Shown here piece after piece: positions 25,127 through 32,582 of a stretch of 51,415 nucleotides of DNA. The stretch lies in NCBI GenBank assembly GCA_019117125.1, contig DXAL01000001.1, positions 1 through 51,415 on the forward strand, written 5' to 3'. The notes beneath the pieces are model-generated. The model saw nothing but the letters and a program-made list of their open reading frames with translations. It was not told the DNA's origin and did no database searches. Numbering within the stretch: position 1 is the stretch's first letter; every line of letters starts with the position of its first letter. A program made the position numbers and the translations under genes. This DNA comes from Candidatus Mediterraneibacter merdipullorum (GTDB taxonomy: Bacteria > Bacillota > Clostridia > Lachnospirales > Lachnospiraceae).

Positions 25127-25157
25127 ACGGGGAACTGCAGAGAGGTCAGTTCCCCGT
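25127..25157 (+). terminator. Hairpin after putP, probable terminator
   Basis: ACGGGGAACTG (25127-25137) and CAGTTCCCCGT (25147-25157) are perfect 11-bp arms around a nine-base loop. The following bases (ATTGCTG) are not a T-run, so termination may be weak. Confidence 0.6.
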
Positions 25158-25174
25158 ATTGCTGTAATGCGATA

Positions 25175-25190
25175 TAGTAAAACTTTACTA
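25175..25190. promoter_or_regulatory. Palindrome TAGTAAAACTTTACTA ahead of the ATPase remnant
   Basis: A 16-bp inverted repeat with seven-base arms, five bp before the remnant coding frame. It resembles the AT-rich palindrome at 37895-37927 before the intact ATPase gene (shared AGTAAA/TTTACT elements), suggesting an operator retained when the gene decayed. Confidence 0.55.
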
Positions 25191-25194
25191 ATAT

Positions 25195-25587
25195 TTGGAA
25201 AGTTCTGAGAAATTCTATCTGTGCGACGCAGGTATCCGAAATGCCGTTCTGGGAATCAGGAATATGGATTATGGCAGAGTGTATGAGAATCTGGTCTGTA
25301 TTGAACTGCTCCGCCGGGGCTATAACGTGTATGTTGGGAAATTGTATCAAAAAGAGATTGATTTTGTGGCGCTGAGAGGAAGTGAAAAAACATATATCCA
25401 GGTCAGTGACAATATTGCGGATGAGAAAACGCTTGAAAGAGAATGTTCCCCATTACTGCAGATCCGGGATGCTTATCCTAAAAAGATCATTGCCCGGACG
25501 CGGCATCCCCAATACAGCCGCGAGGGGATTGAAATATATAATATAGCGGACTGGCTGCTACAGGAAGAGGAAAACGACGTGCAATAA
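25195..25587 (+). pseudogene. Remnant of an AAA/DUF4143 ATPase (C-terminal end only)
   Basis: About 130 residues covering only the C-terminal DUF4143 nuclease-like part: [56 protein letters not shown] and [11 protein letters not shown]. The same blocks occur in order in the C-terminal third of the ATPase at 1175-2380 (EKYYLADVTLKYCLLG, LENIVFLEMKRRGYDV, KEIDFIG), so the family is clear. The P-loop and the whole ATPase domain are missing, and the frame opens at TTG directly after a palindrome, so about two thirds of the gene appears deleted. The base composition is AT-richer than putP upstream. It is probably not functional, though a short protein could still be made. Confidence 0.8.
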
Positions 25588-25667
25588 TCAGATGTTTTTG
25601 CATACAATACGGAAGAAGCTTTTCATTGCTGCAGGGCAGGCGCAGAAGATGAAGCGGGTTGCAGGCT

Positions 25668-26390
25668 TCATCTCCTGCGCCTGTTTATCTGTGCCAGGAT
25701 ATCCGGTATGGCTCTCGTCTCTGCGAAAATCTGATGTTCCGCCTCGTGGATGTCCCACAGGTAGTGGGCGTCGGAACAGCAGATTACATTGCAGTTATCA
25801 AAATACGGATGCTCCCGGCGTATCCGGTGCAGGTTCGCGAAATCATGAAATTCCGCGCAGGAAAAGGTGCTGCCCGGAGGCACGAACCCCAGATTGGACA
25901 GAAGGCTCGAGGAAGACTTGTCCACATGGGCGGGGTAGGCGATGCCGCCGTAGGATGCGGTCATGGGAAATACATCGTCAAAAGAGAGCTCAACTGCATT
26001 GATGAGGAGAAAGGGTTCCGTCTCCTTTACCTGGTCCTTCTCATCCATGACCTGCTGTTTTCCGAAGATGTCTTCCCGGTTCGGTATCTTCTTCAGCCGT
26101 TCGTAGACTGCGGCGTCAAACGCCAGGGCGTTTTCGAGGGCGGGGAACAGGCAGATGACGTGGATTTCTTCTTCCGTCGTCAGTTCCATGCCGGGGATGA
26201 CCGTCACACCGTACGCCTCCCCGTGGTACATGGCGGCGGGACAGTTCCGGCAGGTGTTGTGGTCTGTGAGGGCGATGACGTCCAGTCCTTTGACCGCAGC
26301 CATGCCTACCAGGTTCGCGGGGGTCATGTCGTCATCCCCGCAGGGGGAGAGGCAGGAATGGATATGCAGGTCATAATACAGCGGAATCAT
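25668..26390 (-). CDS. PHP-domain metal-dependent phosphoesterase
   Basis: 240 residues of the PHP family (YciV/TrpH-like). Metal-binding motifs are visible: DLHIHSCLSPCGDDD (HxH), ALTDHNTCRNCPA, the GMELTTEEEIHVICLF glutamate and histidine, AYPAHVDK and CSDAHYL. Members hydrolyse phosphoesters such as nucleotide or histidinol phosphates. The start at 26390 overlaps the preceding DRTGG-like gene (ATGA), so it is the last gene of the sensory-hydrogenase operon. A strong inverted repeat spans its stop codon (25637-25683) without a T-run and may end transcription. A signal-degrading role is possible but unproven. Confidence 0.87.
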   Translation of the reverse strand: MIPLYYDLHIHSCLSPCGDDDMTPANLVGMAAVKGLDVIALTDHNTCRNCPAAMYHGEAYGVTVIPGMELTTEEEIHVICLFPALENALAFDAAVYERLKKIPNREDIFGKQQVMDEKDQVKETEPFLLINAVELSFDDVFPMTASYGGIAYPAHVDKSSSSLLSNLGFVPPGSTFSCAEFHDFANLHRIRREHPYFDNCNVICCSDAHYLWDIHEAEHQIFAETRAIPDILAQINRRRR

Positions 26391-26719
26391 GCCGTCTGCG
26401 CCTGATGGATGAGAAGCGCGGCATCAAAAACGGGCAGTTCCGTGGAAAGGACGGCGACGCCCTCCTCTTTCGCCTTTTCCACGGTGCCCTCATCCAGGGC
26501 GGTCCCCTCTGCCAGCACGATGCACGCCACATCGGTCAGGGCTGCCACGGCAAGGGTGTTCCGGTTTCCCATCACCGTCACCCACACGCTGTCGGCAGGC
26601 GCTTTGCTCATGGCGATGCTCAGGAGGTCGCAGCAGAATATTTTTGAGATATCCCGGTCCGGACATCCTTCTGAGAGCACCTGGAATCCGGCCATGGCGG
26701 ACAGTTCCTTTACTTTCAT
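26387..26719 (-). CDS. DRTGG-domain-like protein 2 (sensory hydrogenase operon)
   Basis: 110 residues from ATG 26719, which lies behind GGAGGAACGAAAGGA and overlaps the end of the hydrogenase-like gene by 4 bp. The protein resembles DRTGG domains: an N-terminal MKVKELSAMAGFQVLSEG, an ICCDLLSIAMSKAPADSVWVT-like core with a VAALTDVACIVLAEG segment, and a C-terminal VAVLSTELPVFDAALLI. A second, related protein (28629-28973) opens the same operon. DRTGG domains occur next to CBS domains and phosphotransacetylase domains and may bind nucleotides. What this stand-alone version does is unknown. Its position suggests it takes part in signalling from the hydrogenase-like protein. Confidence 0.72.
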   Translation of the reverse strand: MKVKELSAMAGFQVLSEGCPDRDISKIFCCDLLSIAMSKAPADSVWVTVMGNRNTLAVAALTDVACIVLAEGTALDEGTVEKAKEEGVAVLSTELPVFDAALLIHQAQTA

Positions 26720-28155
26720 TCCTTTCGTTCCTCCTTCCATTTCTGCCGGGGCTCCGACGGGCGGAGCTTTTCCGGGACTCCGAAAGAAGCCAGCTCGGAA
26801 GTGAGCTCCCGGATATACCGGTGCAGCAGTTCGTTCTCTTCTTCTGAGAGCGGATCGCTGTCTGCGTCTTCTTTCGTCAGGTCGTCAATCTTCCGGGAAA
26901 GGTCTGCGATATTGGACCGCAGGACGTAGATGCAGTCGTTAGGTGTGGCGTCTCCCCGGACGATGTCCTCTGCCAGGGTCTGACAGGTGGGGGCTCCGCA
27001 GGAGCCGCAGTCCAGACCCGGGAACATGGCGGTGAGCTTCTCCACGTCGCTCATCATCCGCAGACTCTCCCGGAATGTGTTCCCGAGGCGGAAGACCGGC
27101 TCGTATTCCACATCGTCCGCCCAGTAGAGGCTGCGCACTTCCCGGGTGTCGGAGAGATGGTTTCTGGATACGGGCTGGTACCGGGTGAGCCGCTTCGTCT
27201 TCGTCATGGCGATGTAGGCGTTTTCCACAGTGAGCGCCCCGCCCACGCATCCGCCGCTGCAGGCGTTGAGTTCCACGAAGACGAGACCGTGGAGCTTTTC
27301 ATCTTCCAGTTCTTCCAGCACTTTCAGGACATTGACGATGCCGTCCGCGGCGAGATAACTGTCGGTGAGGAGCCCGGCGGCCTCCCCGCCGGCATTGCTC
27401 CAGCCGATGCCGATGCGCCCGGAATCCGACAGGGGGGCAAGCTGGCTGTCGTCATGCTTCATGTGGGGCAGCAGGAGCGGATAGACGTCCTTGATGGCAA
27501 TCACGTTGTTGATGCTGCTCTTCTTGATGCCAAGAGGCGCTTTCGCATAAGATACTTTGGACGGACAGGGCGAGATAAAGATGATGCCGATGTCCTCCGG
27601 AGCCAGTCCGGTCTTACGGACAGCCCGGGCGCGCGCAATCTCAGCCGCAGCCTCCACCGGCGCTTTGATGGGGAGAAGCCGGGAGAGGAGGGCGGGGAAT
27701 TTGACCCGTATCAGCCGGATGACGGACGGACAGGCAGAGCTGATGAAGGGAGCTTCGCTGATGTGCTCCTTGATATATGCCCTGGATGCCTCGGATATGA
27801 GTTCGGCGGCGGCGCTCACTTCGTACACGTCGTCAAAGCCCAGTTTCAACAGCGCGTTCAGGACGATGTCGGCGCTGGTCAGGTTGTTGTACTGGGCGTA
27901 GAGCGAAGGCGCGGGCAGCGCCACCGTATATTTGAAATCATTGATGACGGAGAGCGGGTCATAGACCGGTATCTTTGCGTGGTGCGGGCAGTAGCGGATG
28001 CAGAGCCCGCAGTCGATGCAGAACTTGTCGATGATATGCGCCTTCCCGTTGTGCACCCGGATTGCCTGCGTCGGACAGTGTTTTATGCAGTTGATGCATC
28101 CCTGGCATCTGGATTCCCAGAGGCGGACGGAACGGATGAATTTATTGTCGCTCAT
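26716..28155 (-). CDS. Putative sensory [FeFe]-hydrogenase-like protein (HydS-like)
   Basis: 479 residues from ATG 28155. N-terminal two-cluster ferredoxin domain: CQGCINCIKHCP and CIDCGLCIRYCP. The H-cluster domain has three divergent motifs: SSACPSVIRLI (L1), SPCPSKVSYAK (L2) and ELNACSGGCVGG (L3). In L1 the first cysteine of the catalytic TSCCP form, the proton-relay position, is Ala, while the cluster-binding Cys next to Pro remains; as I recall, sensory HydS proteins show this change. A C-terminal Fe-S domain (DCGSCGAPTCQTLAEDI) and a charged helical tail follow; there is no PAS domain. It shares an operon with an anti-sigma-type ATPase and two DRTGG-like proteins, divergent from hydABC. 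I infer an H2 or redox sensor. Confidence 0.85.
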   Translation of the reverse strand: MSDNKFIRSVRLWESRCQGCINCIKHCPTQAIRVHNGKAHIIDKFCIDCGLCIRYCPHHAKIPVYDPLSVINDFKYTVALPAPSLYAQYNNLTSADIVLNALLKLGFDDVYEVSAAAELISEASRAYIKEHISEAPFISSACPSVIRLIRVKFPALLSRLLPIKAPVEAAAEIARARAVRKTGLAPEDIGIIFISPCPSKVSYAKAPLGIKKSSINNVIAIKDVYPLLLPHMKHDDSQLAPLSDSGRIGIGWSNAGGEAAGLLTDSYLAADGIVNVLKVLEELEDEKLHGLVFVELNACSGGCVGGALTVENAYIAMTKTKRLTRYQPVSRNHLSDTREVRSLYWADDVEYEPVFRLGNTFRESLRMMSDVEKLTAMFPGLDCGSCGAPTCQTLAEDIVRGDATPNDCIYVLRSNIADLSRKIDDLTKEDADSDPLSEEENELLHRYIRELTSELASFGVPEKLRPSEPRQKWKEERKE

Positions 28156-28205
28156 AGATGCCTTTCTCCTTCCTTGTGGTGTGAAGAGGGTCCTGACAGA
28201 GAGGT

Positions 28206-28628
28206 TCACAGGTATACTTTCATGGTGATGGTCGTCCCTTTCCCGATGACCGTGCGGATGTCCATCTCGTCGCTGAAGCGCTTCATATTCGGGAGCCCCA
28301 TGCCGGCGCCGAATCCGAGGGAGCGCACTTCCTCGCGGGCAGTGGAGTAGCCTTCCTGCATCGCCTTCTCTACGTCCGGGATACCCGGTCCGGTATCGGC
28401 GAGGACCATGGTGATGTCGCTGTCTGAGATGGTGACGGTGATGGTCCCTCCGTCTGCGTGGATGACCATATTGATTTCGCCTTCGTACATGGCGATGGCG
28501 ACCTTGCGGATGGCTTCGCTGTTCACGCCGAGCATCTTCAGTTTGTTCTTGACGGAACTGCTCGCCTCCCCCGCGCGGGTAAAGTCGTTCCCGTCGATGA
28601 CATAGGTAAAGATAAGCTGATCGCCCAT
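28206..28628 (-). CDS. Anti-sigma regulatory factor-type ATPase (RsbW/SpoIIAB-like)
   Basis: 140 residues with a GHKL ATPase fold: the N-box region AIRKVAIAMYEGEINMVIHA, the G1 box LADTGPGIPDVEKAM, a G2 region GFGAGMGLPNMKRFSDEM and the final GKGTTITMKV. Such proteins are serine kinases that hold a sigma factor or phosphorylate an anti-anti-sigma protein. No STAS partner or sigma factor is encoded in the window. The start at 28628 directly follows the DRTGG-like gene's stop and has GGGGAGGTGC ahead. It lies 50 bp upstream of the hydrogenase-like gene. I infer that it carries the sensor's output to transcription or to another protein. Confidence 0.85.
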   Translation of the reverse strand: MGDQLIFTYVIDGNDFTRAGEASSSVKNKLKMLGVNSEAIRKVAIAMYEGEINMVIHADGGTITVTISDSDITMVLADTGPGIPDVEKAMQEGYSTAREEVRSLGFGAGMGLPNMKRFSDEMDIRTVIGKGTTITMKVYL

Positions 28629-28973
28629 TCACGCACCTCCCCGCAGTCCGTTCCCGTAGAGGATGCCGCAGGTCGTGAACATATAGTGCTCTGTCGCAAG
28701 GACGGCGATGGATTTGCCCCTTGCCAGCGCGAGCATGTCCTCATCCGGCATCTTGCCGCGGACAAAGATGATACAGCAGATATCGAGCATCTCCGCAGTG
28801 CGCACCACCTGGGGATTGCACAGCCCGGTGATGAGCACGGAACATTTGCCGCAGAAGGCGAGCACATCGCTCATCATGTCGGCGGAAAAGACGTATTGGA
28901 CATCCACGTCGGCATGTTCTTTCCCGTAAAGAAATTTGGCGCCGAGGACTTCCTGCATTTCTCTGATTGTCAT
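28629..28973 (-). CDS. DRTGG-domain-like protein 1 (first gene of sensory hydrogenase operon)
   Basis: 114 residues, start at 28973 behind AAAAGGAGACACT. It has the same architecture as the protein at 26387-26719: an N-terminal MTIREMQEVLGAKFLYG, a middle SVLITGLCNPQVVRTAEML with the hydrophobic ICCIIFVRGKMPDEDMLALA, and an end SIAVLATEHYMFTTCGILY. Such small DRTGG-like proteins are recurrent companions of clostridial hydrogenase clusters. No catalytic residues can be assigned. Six cysteines are present, four in the second half, so redox sensitivity is possible. The promoter at 29042-29070 lies about 70 bp upstream. Confidence 0.7.
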   Translation of the reverse strand: MTIREMQEVLGAKFLYGKEHADVDVQYVFSADMMSDVLAFCGKCSVLITGLCNPQVVRTAEMLDICCIIFVRGKMPDEDMLALARGKSIAVLATEHYMFTTCGILYGNGLRGGA

Positions 28974-29041
28974 AGTGTCTCCTTTTTGATAAATCTGTAA
29001 ATTATAGATACAATATGGAAATCTGGTTGCTTATTTCTGTC

Positions 29042-29070
29042 AGTATAACATTTACATATTTAAAAAGCAA
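29042..29070 (-). promoter_or_regulatory. Predicted promoter of the sensory hydrogenase operon and AT-rich divergent region
   Basis: Minus strand: TTGCTT (29070-29065), 17 bases, TATACT (29047-29042). The whole 308-bp gap 28974-29281 separates the two hydrogen operons and is AT-rich. TTGCA (29074-29078) and TGCAA (29086-29090) form a small inverted repeat next to this -35. For the rightward genes only weak candidates are visible, for example TATGAT near 29178. Confidence 0.55.
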
Positions 29071-29281
29071 TAATTGCAAAAACAGTGCAAATTGACGAAG
29101 AAATGTGTGGGAAAAGACGGCTTGCACGGAAAAATATACAGAAAATTCAGGGATTAAAGTGGCGTATTGCAAATTCATATGATATGATATTTTTAATGAG
29201 CACAAATAAAATCCCGGGAACCGGAGCGCTGTCTGAACAGGGGGCATCCGGCGCGCGGGAGAGAGAAATGGAGGTTGAAGA

Positions 29282-29776
29282 ATGGCAGCAAAGAAAGGTA
29301 CAGTCCCGTTTTCCGGGACGAAAGAGCAGGAAGAGGCTCTCATGAAAGTAATCGAAGAGCTGAAGGACGAAAAAGGCGCCCTCATGCCTATCCTGCAGAA
29401 AGCCCAGGACATCTACGGCTATCTTCCATATGAAGTGCAGAAGATGATATCGGATAAGACCGGAATCCCGATGGAGAAGATTTACGGCGTCGCCACGTTT
29501 TATTCGCAGTTCACCATGAGTCCGAAGGGGCGTTACCGGATATCCGTCTGTCTCGGCACAGCATGCTATGTCAAGGGCTCCGGGGACATCTACAATGCCC
29601 TGATGGAGAAGCTGGGCATCGTGGGCGGCGAGTGTACGCCGGACGGGAAGTTCTCGCTGGATGCGTGCCGCTGCGTCGGCGCCTGCGGACTGGCGCCGGT
29701 CATGATGATTAACGAGGAAGTCTACGGCAGGCTGACGGTAGACGATATTGACGGCATCCTGGCAAAATACGAATAG
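29282..29776 (+). CDS. hydC: Bifurcating hydrogenase subunit HydC (NuoE-like)
   Basis: 164 residues of the NuoE family. The N-terminal helical part includes EELKDEKGALMPILQKAQDIYGYLP and the family stretch MEKIYGVATFYSQF. The thioredoxin-like [2Fe-2S] domain has four cysteines: CLGTAC, then CRCVGAC. In trimeric hydrogenases HydC couples NADH-linked electron flow to HydB. Start 29282, with GGAGGTTGAAGA ahead. It leads the rightward operon, 3 bp before a HATPase gene. The stray 'DACRCVGACGLAP' block is the usual second half of the [2Fe-2S] site, so the protein looks complete. Confidence 0.94.
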   Translation: MAAKKGTVPFSGTKEQEEALMKVIEELKDEKGALMPILQKAQDIYGYLPYEVQKMISDKTGIPMEKIYGVATFYSQFTMSPKGRYRISVCLGTACYVKGSGDIYNALMEKLGIVGGECTPDGKFSLDACRCVGACGLAPVMMINEEVYGRLTVDDIDGILAKYE

Positions 29777-29779
29777 CCT

Positions 29780-30340
29780 ATGATGCCGGAACTCTCTCTG
29801 AACATCCTGGACATCGCCGAAAATTCCGTGCGCGCCAAAAGCTCTCTCATCGAGATTACCGTCTCAATCCGGCATGCGGACGACACACTGCGCGTCCTCA
29901 TCCGGGATGATGGATGCGGGATGAGCAAAGAAGAACTGGAACAGGTGCAGGACCCTTTTTACACCACGCGGACGACGCGGAAGGTGGGACTGGGGATACC
30001 TTTCTTCCGGCAGGCGGCGCTGGCTGCGGGCGGGAGCTTCCGGATGGATTCAGAAAAAGGAAAAGGGACGACGGTAAGTGCAGTATTTGGATTATCCCAC
30101 ATAGACAGGATGCCGCTGGGGGATATCAGCTCCACAGTCTATACGCTCATCGTCTTTCACGAACCCATTGATTTCAGATATACCTATGAATACGACGACA
30201 GGAGTTTTGTGCTCGATACGCGGGACATGCGGGAGATGCTCGGAGCGGGGATTTCCTTTCAGGAACCGGAGGTCGCGGCATTCATCCGGGAATATCTGGA
30301 GACGAACAAAGCGGAGACAGACGGCGGAGATGAAATCTGA
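29780..30340 (+). CDS. HATPase-domain protein without kinase dimerisation domain
   Basis: 186 residues. A GHKL ATPase fold is visible: N box LNILDIAENSVRAKSSLIEI, G1 box RDDGCGMSKEELEQ, a lid with DPFYTTRTTRKVGLGIPF and the GKGTTVSAVF G2 box. No histidine-containing dimerisation domain or membrane segment precedes it. The last 80 residues (IDFRYTYEYDDRSFVL) match nothing I recognise. Similar ATPases recur between nuoE- and ferredoxin-like genes of clostridial hydrogenase operons. It might act with the anti-sigma-type ATPase and HydS-like protein encoded divergently. Two adjacent ATGs (29780, 29783) are possible starts; neither has a strong ribosome binding site, so coupling to hydC is likely. 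Confidence 0.82.
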   Translation: MMPELSLNILDIAENSVRAKSSLIEITVSIRHADDTLRVLIRDDGCGMSKEELEQVQDPFYTTRTTRKVGLGIPFFRQAALAAGGSFRMDSEKGKGTTVSAVFGLSHIDRMPLGDISSTVYTLIVFHEPIDFRYTYEYDDRSFVLDTRDMREMLGAGISFQEPEVAAFIREYLETNKAETDGGDEI

Positions 30341-30364
30341 ACAGGCAGGAAAAGGAGGAACCAT

Positions 30365-30748
30365 ATGAAATCTCTTGAAGAATTACGTGCAATCCGGGAA
30401 AAGATGCAGGGTAAAGTCGGTGTGCGCGCGGAGAATGAAGACCAGATACGGGTGGTCGTCGGGATGGCGACCTGCGGTATCGCAAGCGGCGCGCGCCCGG
30501 TGCTGACAGCGCTCTCGGACGCCGTGCAGGAACAGAATTTAAGCGAGAAAATCTGTGTGACACAGACCGGATGCATCGGGCTGTGCCAGTACGAGCCCAT
30601 CGTTGAAGTGATGGAGCCGGGGAAGGAAAAAGTGACCTATGTAAAGATGACGCCGGAAAAAGCGCTGGAAGTCTTAAGGATACATCTGCTGGGCGGACAG
30701 GTCGTGGCAAAATACACCCTGAGCGCAGCGCAGGACGGCAACGCATAG
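30365..30748 (+). CDS. Thioredoxin-like [2Fe-2S] ferredoxin of the hydrogenase operon
   Basis: 127 residues. The fold is that of thioredoxin-like [2Fe-2S] ferredoxins: RVVVGMATCGIASGARPV supplies the first cysteine, and TQTGCIGLCQYEPIVEV the CxxxC pair. Only three cysteines are visible in the usual four-cysteine pattern, so the cluster may be incomplete or use another ligand. Start 30365, behind AAAGGAGGAACCAT. It lies 31 bp before hydB. In several clostridia this small protein is named HymA-like and is presumed to carry electrons for, or help assemble, the HydABC enzyme. Confidence 0.85.
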   Translation: MKSLEELRAIREKMQGKVGVRAENEDQIRVVVGMATCGIASGARPVLTALSDAVQEQNLSEKICVTQTGCIGLCQYEPIVEVMEPGKEKVTYVKMTPEKALEVLRIHLLGGQVVAKYTLSAAQDGNA

Positions 30749-30779
30749 AAATATACAGAGACAAAGGAGGTCAGAACAT

Positions 30780-32567
30780 ATGTATCGTTCACATGTACTC
30801 GTCTGCGGCGGGACCGGATGCACCTCTTCCGGGAGCCAGCGGATACGGGAACGGCTGGAAAAAGAGATTGCCGTGAACGGACTCTCGGAAGAAGTCGGCG
30901 TGGTAAAGACCGGCTGCTTCGGGCTGTGTGCCCTGGGTCCCATCATGATCGTATATCCGGAAGGAACCTTCTATTCCATGGTGAAGGAGGAAGACATCCC
31001 GGAAATCGTATCCGAACATCTCCTCAAAGGAAGGGTCGTAAAACGTCTCCTCTATGATGAGACCACAAAGACGGATAAAATCATCCCGCTCAACGAGACG
31101 AATTTCTATAAAAAGCAGCACCGGGTGGCGCTGAGGAACTGCGGCGTCATCAACCCGGAGAATATCGAGGAATACATCGGCACAGGCGGATACGAAGCCC
31201 TCGGCACAGTCCTCACGGAGAAGACGCCGGAGGATGTCATCCAGATACTTCTGGACAGCGGGCTTCGGGGACGCGGAGGCGCGGGATTCCCCACCGGGCT
31301 CAAGTGGAAATTTGCGGCGGCAAACGACGCGGACCAGAAATACGTCTGCTGCAATGCGGACGAAGGCGACCCGGGCGCATTCATGGACCGCTCCATCCTG
31401 GAGGGCGACCCCCATGCGGTGCTGGAGGCGATGGCGATCGCCGGATATGCCATCGGGGCGTCCCAGGGATATATCTATGTCCGCGCCGAATATCCCATCG
31501 CGGTCAAGCGTCTGGAGATTGCCATATCCCAGGCGAGGGAGTACGGACTTCTGGGAAAAAATATCTTTGATACGGGATTTGACTTTGACATCGAACTGCG
31601 GCTGGGAGCCGGAGCGTTTGTCTGCGGCGAGGAGACGGCGCTGATGACGTCCATCGAGGGCAACCGGGGCGAGCCCCGTCCGCGCCCGCCTTTCCCGGCG
31701 CTCAAAGGTCTGTTCCAGAAGCCGACTATCTTAAACAACGTGGAGACTTACGCAAATATCCCACAGATTATCGTCAACGGACCGGAGTGGTTCGCTTCCA
31801 TGGGGACGGAGGGCTCCAAGGGAACGAAAGTGTTCGCCCTGGGCGGCAAGATACATAACACCGGTCTGGTGGAAGTGCCCATGGGTACCACGCTCCGCGA
31901 GATTGTAGAAGAAATCGGCGGCGGCATCCCCAACGGAAAGAAATTCAAAGCCGCGCAGACCGGCGGACCTTCCGGCGGCTGCATCCCGGCAGAACACCTG
32001 GATGTGCCCATCGACTATGACAATTTAAAGAAGATTGGCTCCATGATGGGCTCCGGCGGACTCATCGTCATGGACGAGGACACCTGCATGGTGGATATCG
32101 CGAAGTTCTTCCTTGAGTTTACGGTAGACGAATCCTGCGGCAAATGCACGCCCTGCCGCATCGGCACGCGGCGTATGCTGGAGATACTGGAAAAGATAAC
32201 CAAAGGGCAGGCGACCATGGACGACCTGGATAAGCTGGAAGAGCTCTGCTGCCACCTGCAGACCAATTCCCTGTGCGCCCTCGGTCAGACGGCGCCCAAT
32301 CCGGTGCTTTCCACCCTGCGGTATTTCCGGGATGAGTATATCGCGCACATTGTCGACAAGAAATGTCCGGCAGGCGTCTGTAAAGACCTGCTCCACTATA
32401 AGATTGACCCGGATAAATGTAAGGGATGTACGCTCTGCGCAAGGACCTGTCCGGCGGACGCCATCATCGGCAAGGTGAAGGAAGTACATATGATTAATCC
32501 CGAAAAATGCGTGAAATGCGGCGCCTGCATGGAAAAATGCCGGTTCGGCGCAATCTACAAAGAGTAA
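30780..32567 (+). CDS. hydB: Bifurcating hydrogenase subunit HydB (NuoF-like flavoprotein)
   Basis: 595 residues. N-terminal thioredoxin-like [2Fe-2S] domain: CGGTGCTSSGSQ and KTGCFGLCALGP. The NuoF core has SGLRGRGGAGFPTGLKW (FMN/NADH), CNADEGDPGAFMDRSILEGD and FVCGEETALMTSIEG. The [4Fe-4S] motif is SCGKCTPCRIGTRR. A two-cluster ferredoxin tail (CKGCTLCARTCPADAI and CVKCGACMEKCRFGAI) is typical of HydB rather than of NuoF. The subunit holds FMN and takes part in electron bifurcation between NADH and ferredoxin. Start 30780 behind AAAGGAGGTCAGAACAT; 15 bp separate it from hydA. Confidence 0.96.
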   Translation: MYRSHVLVCGGTGCTSSGSQRIRERLEKEIAVNGLSEEVGVVKTGCFGLCALGPIMIVYPEGTFYSMVKEEDIPEIVSEHLLKGRVVKRLLYDETTKTDKIIPLNETNFYKKQHRVALRNCGVINPENIEEYIGTGGYEALGTVLTEKTPEDVIQILLDSGLRGRGGAGFPTGLKWKFAAANDADQKYVCCNADEGDPGAFMDRSILEGDPHAVLEAMAIAGYAIGASQGYIYVRAEYPIAVKRLEIAISQAREYGLLGKNIFDTGFDFDIELRLGAGAFVCGEETALMTSIEGNRGEPRPRPPFPALKGLFQKPTILNNVETYANIPQIIVNGPEWFASMGTEGSKGTKVFALGGKIHNTGLVEVPMGTTLREIVEEIGGGIPNGKKFKAAQTGGPSGGCIPAEHLDVPIDYDNLKKIGSMMGSGGLIVMDEDTCMVDIAKFFLEFTVDESCGKCTPCRIGTRRMLEILEKITKGQATMDDLDKLEELCCHLQTNSLCALGQTAPNPVLSTLRYFRDEYIAHIVDKKCPAGVCKDLLHYKIDPDKCKGCTLCARTCPADAIIGKVKEVHMINPEKCVKCGACMEKCRFGAIYKE

Positions 32568-32582
32568 GGGAGGGCAGTGAGA

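Noticed and set aside
25637-25683. Terminator of the PHP operon
   Set aside because: A strong inverted repeat spans the PHP stop codon but lacks a T-run on the minus strand. It is noted with the gene instead.
28974-29281. Rex operator between the hydrogen operons
   Set aside because: No TTGTTAA/TTAACAA-type palindrome is present; the TTGCA repeat does not fit.
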